Shown here: one piece after another, positions 57,401 to 64,000 of the stretch
Numbering within the stretch: the first letter of the stretch is position 1
Layout: every line of letters begins with the position of its first letter
Source: Cafeteria roenbergensis
Lineage: Eukaryota; Sar; Bigyra; Bicosoecida; Cafeteriaceae
Length of the DNA stretch: 64,000 bases
NCBI GenBank assembly: GCA_008330645.1
Contig: VLTN01000051.1
Location: 1 to 64,000, forward strand
Direction of reading: 5' to 3'
Made by a program: the position numbers and the translations under genes
The notes under the pieces: generated by a model
Database searches by the model: none
What the model was told of the DNA's origin: nothing
Seen by the model: the letters and a program-made list of their open reading frames with translations, nothing else

Positions 57401-57811
57401 ATGGCAGCGAGCAGCGGCGGAACACATGCAAGCGTGCGCAAGAGAGCGAGGGAGAGGCCGCGAGCAGCGGTGGAACGAGGTTTCCCAGTTGGCCAGAGGA
57501 CGTCTCAGGCAAACACGGAACTGTCGGCAGCTACTAAACATGCGAAATGAGGCCGAATGACCACCACTCGAGACCGGACAAACGTGCTGGCGCGCACGCG
57601 CTGAGGGATACACAAGGCGCAGCGCCATGTTGCAGTGTACGTTTGGCGGCGCGATGCAAGGCCGGGATCTCACGGAGCGCATGGCGCCTGTCATGGTGGC
57701 CGTCACAACGGGGACGCCCTTTTTCAGATTTCTGAGCAATTCCACCCCTCGACGTTGCAGCACCAGCGACGCTGGTCGGGCAGGATCCCACTGCATCAGC
57801 GGCGCACGCAT
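51402..57811 (-). CDS. GBP-like large GTPase with C-terminal leucine-rich repeats
   Basis: A dynamin-superfamily GTPase of guanylate-binding-protein type. I infer exon 1 as 57674-57811 (46 codons) and exon 2 as 51402-57362, across a 311-bp intron (GTGAGA...CGTCGCAG); product about 2,032 residues. The intron splits the P-loop: GAMRS ends exon 1 and GKST opens exon 2. Further motifs: VALLDAEG (switch II DxxG, 115-118) and FVQRDADE (RD motif typical of GBPs, about 182). Then come Ala/Gly-rich repeats (about 650-745 and 1127-1178), an Asp/Glu run near 1380-1394, and ribonuclease-inhibitor-type leucine-rich repeats (about 1850-2025, e.g. PSITALTLEGCNI, PSLVSLEMDCS). GBP-like proteins act on membranes and in cell-autonomous defence in animals; a similar role here is only inference. 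A possible acceptor just before the ATG (CCCGCAG) leaves room for another 5' exon. Confidence 0.82.
53965..54120 (-). repeat. Coding 54/57-bp tandem repeat in the GTPase
   Basis: Three copies with spacing 54 then 57 bp, encoding a Gly-Gly-Asn-Arg-Arg plus Ala-rich unit. The length difference is one extra CAG triplet, a slippage signature. Confidence 0.9.
55290..55540 (-). repeat. 18-bp coding minisatellite in the GTPase
   Basis: Seven copies with an exact 18-bp period (about 55404-55530) encode an Ala-Ala-Gly-Ala-Ala-Ser unit. Adjacent at 55300-55375 are repeats encoding Gly-Ala-Asp-Gly-Ala. The period is the same as in the RICTOR minisatellite, but the sequence differs. Confidence 0.92.
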
Positions 57812-58688
57812 GCGGACTTCCTGCGGGCCCGGGGGAAAGGGCGACGGGGTGAGAGGGGGGCGGGGCACTTGGAGGGGACGAGAGCAGGCCGCGCTCGCCG
57901 CTTTCCTCGCAAGGATCGGCCCGGCGTACGTCGAGCCCTGCGTGCACCACGGCCGCCTGAGGCGATCCCGCAACCCCCCGCCCCCCCCCGCGGGCAGCAG
58001 TTATGGATCACTACCGCGCGGTGGAGGGGCGCTGGGGCGGGAGGGAGCGCGTGCGCAGGCCCAAACAAGTGCCGAGGATGGCGCCCGCAAATATGTCGTC
58101 TCACCGCGTCGACGCCTCCCGCCGCCTCGAGAACGCTGCCGGCCCTACCGGCGCGCGCCGAGGGGCGTGACGGCATCATGCTTATTCGCTCTTGGGAGCT
58201 CTTGCCGACTCCGGGCGCTGGGTTCCGCTTCAAGCTCGTCGCCCGCTGCCAAGTGGTGCACAGCAGAGGCGTCCCACCCGTGGCAATATTCAACCAGTTC
58301 GCAATATTGGGCAGAGCTCGAAGCCCGAGCAGAGAGCAGCGGCACTTGCCCGCGTAGCGCCGCCGCTCGTCCCATGCGGCCTGCACGGGTACAATCGTGA
58401 CCGTGGCCGAGCGGGAGGCCGCCTGGTTGAACAGGGCGATGCAAGGTCGCCCCTGGCACTCAGACCGTCACGGCAGGGCGTTCACAAGCCTGCCTCGTCT
58501 GCATTTGCGAGCGAGCCGCAGCGCGCAAAGCCCCAAATGCGAGGCGCACGCGCACCCGGGGAGCTGTGCACCCGGCCTTGCGCTCGACCTGGGCGGTCTC
58601 CGTGTTCTTTGATTCTTCAGCCAGCCAGCTGGGCGGAGCACGCATACTTTCTCGGCATTTCACGCTTCAGTGGCGCGGCCCAACACTG
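57812..58688. other. Gap between GTPase start and TmcB-like stop
   Basis: Promoter and leader side of the GTPase gene and 3' side of the membrane protein, both on the minus strand. Open frames across it (for example minus 57796-58386) have no recognisable motif. A tRNA-like A-box near 58402 was examined and rejected. Confidence 0.5.
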
Positions 58689-61600
58689 TCAGTCGCTCGC
58701 AGATGGGGCAAACGCGATGCTTCCAGTCGTCGGCTCGCCTGTTTCCATAGTTCCGACCTTGGCCGTCGGCGCGGGGTGCCGCCGAGCGAGGCGCAGCATT
58801 GCTGCTTTGCGATACTGCCTCCTGCTCTGCTCAAGCGCTGACCTGGCCAGGCTCGCCAGCGCCCTGGCCGCCTGGCTCAGGCCCGTCCGCTCCGCCAGAT
58901 CGATCACGGCCTCGGTTACGGCCGGGGTGCCGAGGATGACGTCCTCGGGCAAGCTCAGCATCACAGAGTACAGGGCGCTTCGGTCGCGCTCGAGCTTGCG
59001 GACCCGCGGGAGGGCCCACAGCCACACGACGAGGACGAATGCTCCGGCGAACACGCCCAGCACCAGCTGGATGTCCGACCACGCAGTCGCAAACCGCTTG
59101 GTTGCCGCGTCCTCGGTCACATTCACGAGGTACCTCACCAGGTCCTCGGCCATAACGGACTTGTTGTCGTATCGGCGGAGCGGTTCGATGATGCGCTGAG
59201 CCTCGCTCGACGCCGCCAGCTCCGCCTGGGTGCGCATGTCCGTAGCGTTGGTCTCGTCGAACGCGTCGCGCATCTGTACGCTGTCGTCGAGCATGGCCGT
59301 CGTGAACGACAGCAGGCCCCTCAGGCCGTACTCGGCGTGCAGCGAGTCGCAGTGCTCCCGAATCGTTCCGCTCTCGGGGAGCACGATGCAGCTGTCGTAC
59401 AGCAGCACGGACAGCAGCTGGTCCGTGGCGGCCGACGGCGTCTTGGACAGGCCGGGCAGCTCCACGCCAAAGTTGGTGGTTGCCGAGCCGTGGAGCACCT
59501 TCGCCAGCGCGCCAATGGCCTTGGTCGCGTTGGTCCGGGCGTAGGTCAGGGCGGTTGCCCGCCGCTGCCCGGTCTCCAGGAGCACCAGCTCCAGCTGGCC
59601 GCGCAGCGCCGAGGCGGCGGTGGCGTACATATGCAGCTTCTCGGCGCGGGCCGCGTCGATGGTGATGTCCGAGTACATTGTGTTCACCATGACCAAAACC
59701 ACGGCGATCCACGCGCCGATGAGGGACAGCGGCGAGGTGATCTGCAGCGAGGTCCGCATCACGAAGCACGAGGAGTCGGCCACGCGCCGGTCACGACGCC
59801 GGGCGGCGGAGTGGCTTGAGCAGCAGCACAGCCCCGCCGCGCTCCGGCCGTGCCTCCGGCCGCTCTGCTTGCCTGGTCCAGAGGCGTGAGGCGACTGTCC
59901 GTCGACGTGGACCACGCGGGCGCGGTGCGTCGCAACGCCGCCGCCGCGCTTGTCTTGCATCTCGGCCGAGGCGTGCTTGGCCCCGGCTGCTGTCTGCGGG
60001 CCAGACGTCAGGTCTCGCCTTGACGCCGCGTTGACCCCTGTGATGCCGTCCTCGTCCTCCATCTCCACGTCCAACATGCCGTTCTCTTCGTCCCCAGTGT
60101 CGGCGCCCACTGCGCGCGCAAACGCCAGCTGCGCCTCCTCGGCCTGCCGGGCCAGCTCCCGCAGCTGCTTGCGCGGCACCTGCGGCACGGAGGCCAGCAG
60201 CCGGAAGCGCTGCCGCCCCAGCGCGGCCATGAGCCAGGTCGTGCCAAAGGTCGCCAGCACGAAGATGGCGACGGCTGCAGTCACGAGGGCAATGGTCATG
60301 GTCGCCAGCCGCGAGCTCATCCCCTCGGAGAGCTCGTGCGCAGTCACCTCCTCGGCCTCGATGAGCGCCTTGGCGCTCAGATCCGTGTTGGCCAGCACGA
60401 TGTTGAGCGACGCCGACCCGGCCGCGTCCTCGACGGTGCCGCCCGCCACCTGCCGCATGTGGAACAGCATCAGCTCCACCAGGTCTGTCACGGACAGCAT
60501 CTCGTACTTGTCGCACTCGTGGAAGGCGTGCGAGTTGGTGCAGACGCGCCACGTGCGGGACTGCTCGAACCGGTTCAGCTCCCCGTCCAGCACCTGCGCC
60601 GTTGCCACGAGCTGCTGGTGGGCGAGCTCCAGCCGGGTCAGAGTCACGTCGAGAATGTGCGCGAGGTCGTCCCACTCGTTGACGGCGGTGAAACCGGAAC
60701 TCACGCTGATGACCTGGAAGCACATGTTGGCGGCCAGGTCCGCGTCAAACACGCGCCGCTGGGCCAGCTCGTTGGACCGAACGAGCAGCCTCGCGCTCGC
60801 GTTCGACTGCGGCAGCACCACGGCAATGGTGATTGCAAAGCCAATCACGGCCAGCAGGCTGGCGAGGACCATGGCCCAGATTCGCGAGACGACCGGGTCG
60901 CCCTTGGCAAGCGCCGCGTCCACGACGAGCTTGGTCACCCTGGTGGCAGAGGCCATGGCGCTGGTGACGGAGCCGCCGCCGTTGCCGCCGTTGACTGTGC
61001 GGGTCTCGTCCTGGTGGCGAGCCTCGTCCGTTCCCTGGATCACCAGGAACGTGTCGTCCGTCGTGGCGCGCGCTGTGACCTCCGCCAGCGTGTCCTGGCT
61101 GTCCTGGAGCCGGTCCATGCCCACGGCCCCGGGAGACGCCTCCGGGCCCAGCTTGGCGGCCTGCTCCGAGCTGAACGTCTTCCCGTCGAGGTCGCGCGCT
61201 GAGTGGACCTCGGGGCTCGGCTGCACGGACAGGCTGCGCGAGATACCCCGCGCGACAGCCGCTTGGTTGAAGCCTGCCTTGCCGGCCCGCACGGAGGTGA
61301 GCAGCGTGCGGCCGGCGTGCCTGGGAGCGGTGCGCGACGACGTGCTTCCGGGGGACCGATGGCCGCTGGCGGGGGCGCGCTTGGACGCGACGGAGCTGCC
61401 AGAGATGGAGGACCGGCGGCCGGCTGCCCCCCTGGCCCGCAGCGGCGAGGACCCGCCGCCACGAGCGGCAGTCGAGAGCTTTGCGGCGGTCGCGCCCCCA
61501 CCCCTGTGGCGGACTCTCGGGGGCTCCCAGGTTACCAGCCAGTCGGTTGTCGCTGCGTCCGCCTGCTTGGGCCGCTTGCCCGCCAGGACAGAGGCGTGAA

Positions 61601-64000
61601 GGGCCTGCATGCCGACCCGAATGCGCACTTCCTTCTCAACTTTGGGCCGCAGCGAGCCGCGGCGGCCGCCGATGATGGGGTTGGCAGCTGCATCGGCCGA
61701 CTGGCGGAGCATTGCCCGCGTGCCGAGCTGCGGCAGACCCATCGCCGGCCCCCGCACAGACGACGCCGTTGACACGCTAGCGCCGGTGGCGTCGTACGAG
61801 TCGCTCGCCGCCTCGACCAGCCCGCCCGGCGACTCGCTGCGACGGCGGGCGCGCGCGCCTCGCCCCCGGAGCGGGGTGTCTCCCAGCAAGTCGGCCGCAT
61901 CGTCCAGCCCTCTGGCGTCCCGAGGAGGCTCCCTCGCGGACCTGCGCGCCTCGGCCGGCTCTGCGTTGTACACGCTGCCGCACACCACCAGTTCCGCGGT
62001 TGCACCCGACGCCGACGCCAAGGCTGCGCTCGCCAGCCTCGCGAGGTCCGGCAGCCAGCGCTCCAGCGGCAGCTCGCGGCTCGCCACGTACGAGGCAGGG
62101 CTCAGCCCTGCGCACCCGCCCTCCCCGGCGCCGGCCCAGTCGAGGCTGGCGCCTTGCACCCCGGTCTCGCTGCTTGGATTGCCCAGGCTGTCAATGTCAC
62201 GGTGACTCGTGCCGTCGTTACCGAAGCAGTCGTCCTCGTCCTCGTCTCGGGCCTCGTCGCCCAGCAGCGCCATCGACTCCGCGTCCAGCGCCAGCACCGG
62301 GAACCCGGACTCCGCGTCCCCGACCACCATCATACGACGCTTCGTCGGCGCGCGCTGCACCACCAGCGACAGCGACGGCGTCGCGTCCAGCTCCGACCCC
62401 GCGCCCTCCTGCAGCGACACGCGCACCGGCGCCAGCCACCCGCCCGCCGTCTGCACCACCGACACGTGCGCTCCGCGAGAGAAGGCCTCGCCCTTCTCGT
62501 GCGGCGACAGGTACGCCAGGATGGCGGCGTCGTACAGCGACCCCCAGCGGCTCCGGGAAGAGCGACGCCAGCGACTGGCCCACCAGGTCCGACCGCCCGC
62601 GCCCGAAGAGCCGCGCCGTGGCCACGTTGGCGTCCGTGATCTCGCCGTAGCGGCGCAGCTCGCCCGTCATGGTGATGACGGCGTTCATCTCGTCCATCAC
62701 GCTCAGCGGCTCCTCGACGGCGCCGACCACCACGGCGTCGAGCGGGCGCACGTTGGTCTTGGCGTGCTTGTCCTCGATGCGGTTGGCCTTATTCATCAGC
62801 TCCGTGGCGCGGTCGGCGTCGTGGAGGACCTCCTCGCAGAAGCGGCTGTAGGCGCGGAGGGCCATGATGCTGTCGGGGTTGATCTGGAGCATGGTGCGGA
62901 AGCGGCGCTCGGCGGCGGTGCGGGCCTTGAACAGCTCCTCGGCGAGCAAGCCGAGGCGGTTTGCGTCGGGGCTGGACTCGACGGCGTGGTTGTAGAGCTT
63001 GTTCTGCGCCGCAAAGGCCTTGGTGGTCTCCTCAATGGCGGTCGACCAAGCCTCGTCGAAGAGGATGCGGTCCACGGCGCTGAGCCCCGACCCGGACCGC
63101 TCCTGCAGCTGCCGCGTGCGCTGGTACGACAGGAACGACACGTCCCAGGCGCTGCCCACCTGCTTGCGGGCCATGGCCAGGATGGTGAGCTCCGAGGAGG
63201 CGGTGCTGCCGTAGGCGCGGTGGAAGATGGAGCCGCTGGAGTAGGTGACGGCGGACTTGGGCCAGGCCTTGAGCATCTCGTCGTAGGCCATGGAGGCCTG
63301 GCGGATGAGGCCCTCGGGCGTGACGCCGGGGAGCAGGTCGGCCGTGGTGACGGGCACGGCGGAGTCCGAGTCGGAGTCGTTGGCGCCGTTGTCGGCCAGC
63401 ACGTGGACCTTGATCGGCACTGCGGAGCCCAGCTGCTCAGGTGCGAGCAGCGAAGCCAAAGACGCCGCCCTGGTTGGAGCACGTCGCAGCATGGGGGCTT
63501 CCCCCCCCGCGGACGACAAGGCCACGCTTGGCCCAATGATCCCAGCACGCCTCGCTGGAGCTCCGGCCTGAGGCTGCCGTCTTCTCCGCGCATGCGGCGT
63601 CCGGGAGCCCCCCTTGGAGCCGGGATCGGTGCCCTTGCCGCTCGGTTCCCGCTTGCCCTGCTTGGCCGCGCCAAGGTGGCCAGCAGTAAGCAGCTGCTGC
63701 GCCAGGGACACCCGGTGTCTCGCCCACACATCTGCCTGCAGCGAGGACCGGAGCGAGACAAACTCAGACTGGCCAACGGAGCTGCGATACGTGCTGTTGG
63801 CAAAGGAGCCGAAGAGCGGGGCAAAGAGGATCCCCACGGCCATAAACGTCTCAATGCCGTTAGTGGGAACGACAAGCTGGCTTGCAACCGCCAGGACAAG
63901 CCAGCAGTTGAGGGCGGCAGCGCCCGCAGCCAGGTCGTTCGCCATTGGCTGCACGTGCGGCTGCACGAAGACGGTGCCGAACATCCAAATGAGCGCCGCA
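58689..64000 (-). CDS. TmcB-like PAS / multi-span membrane protein (5' end outside window)
   Basis: Resembles the tiny-macrocysts B family of protist membrane proteins with a PAS sensor. The frame is open to the right edge, so the N terminus is missing. Parts in order (minus strand): two membrane spans near 63840-63930, a helical region typical of the family with LTILAMARKQVGSAWDVSFL, a PAS-like domain (about 62450-62750, e.g. LSVMDEMNAVITMTGELRRY, FGRGRSDLVGQSLASL), a long polar region, and four further spans near 60840, 60270, 59700 and 59040 with extracytoplasmic segments between them. The frame shifts by one base at a C5 run (62541-62545; one base too many): the upstream frame ends LFPEPLG and the downstream one resumes with SLYDAAILAYLSPHE. 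That is probably a sequence error. About 1,770 residues lie in the window. Ligand unknown. Confidence 0.75.

Noticed and set aside
58402-58480. tRNA gene suggested by GTGGCCGAGCGG, a Leu/Ser-type A-box
   Set aside because: No B-box GGTTCGANNCC at the right distance and no cloverleaf stems could be formed.

Overview
The window is nuclear DNA from a very GC-rich unicellular eukaryote. It carries a cytosolic ribosomal protein (eL19), a mitochondrial ribosomal protein (bL35m), a TORC2 subunit (RICTOR), DGAT2, an ABCA transporter, an inositol-polyphosphate 5-phosphatase, a PAS/transmembrane protein of the tiny-macrocysts (TmcB-like) type, and short GT-AG introns (about 120-460 bp; donors mostly GTGAGC, GTNAGC or GTGCGT, acceptors ending CGCAG or CTGCAG). 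Together with fossils of a Crinkler/RHS-type ATPase-nuclease gene and of a tyrosine-recombinase element, this fits a heterotrophic protist. A stramenopile flagellate such as Cafeteria is my best guess, by inference only.

Layout. 0-9.5 kb is an accessory, rearranged region: two broken copies of one Crinkler-type gene (left edge and 7.4-9.45 kb, both on the minus strand), a broken tyrosine-recombinase element (5.5-7.1 kb), and between them a DGAT2 gene whose frame slips at two homopolymers. 9.9-22 kb is a compact housekeeping stretch: a four-exon bL35m (minus), a divergent two-exon ABCA-type transporter (plus), a two-exon 5-phosphatase with C2 domain and CaaX end (plus), and convergent eL19 (minus). 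From 22.19 to 45.14 kb a single uninterrupted reading frame of 7,648 codons encodes RICTOR, inflated by thousands of low-complexity residues. 45.6-50.6 kb holds two tandem ankyrin genes (minus) in which each ankyrin repeat is one 99-bp phase-0 exon. 51.4-57.8 kb is a GBP-like large GTPase ending in leucine-rich repeats (minus). 58.7 kb to the right edge is a TmcB-like PAS/membrane protein (minus, incomplete).

Most remarkable: (1) the giant RICTOR, collinear with the ordinary protein but about 4-5 times longer; (2) the modular ankyrin exon arrays, where neighbouring introns are about 96-98% identical while the exons they separate are only about 80-84% identical, with changes concentrated at ankyrin surface positions, which looks like a diversifying recognition module; (3) a GBP-type GTPase fused to leucine-rich repeats beside those arrays; (4) three single-base homopolymer slips (DGAT2 twice, TmcB-like once) that probably mark assembly errors. 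Several genes were only recoverable by reading splice sites by eye (bL35m, both ankyrin genes, and the first exons of the 5-phosphatase, ABCA and GTPase genes).
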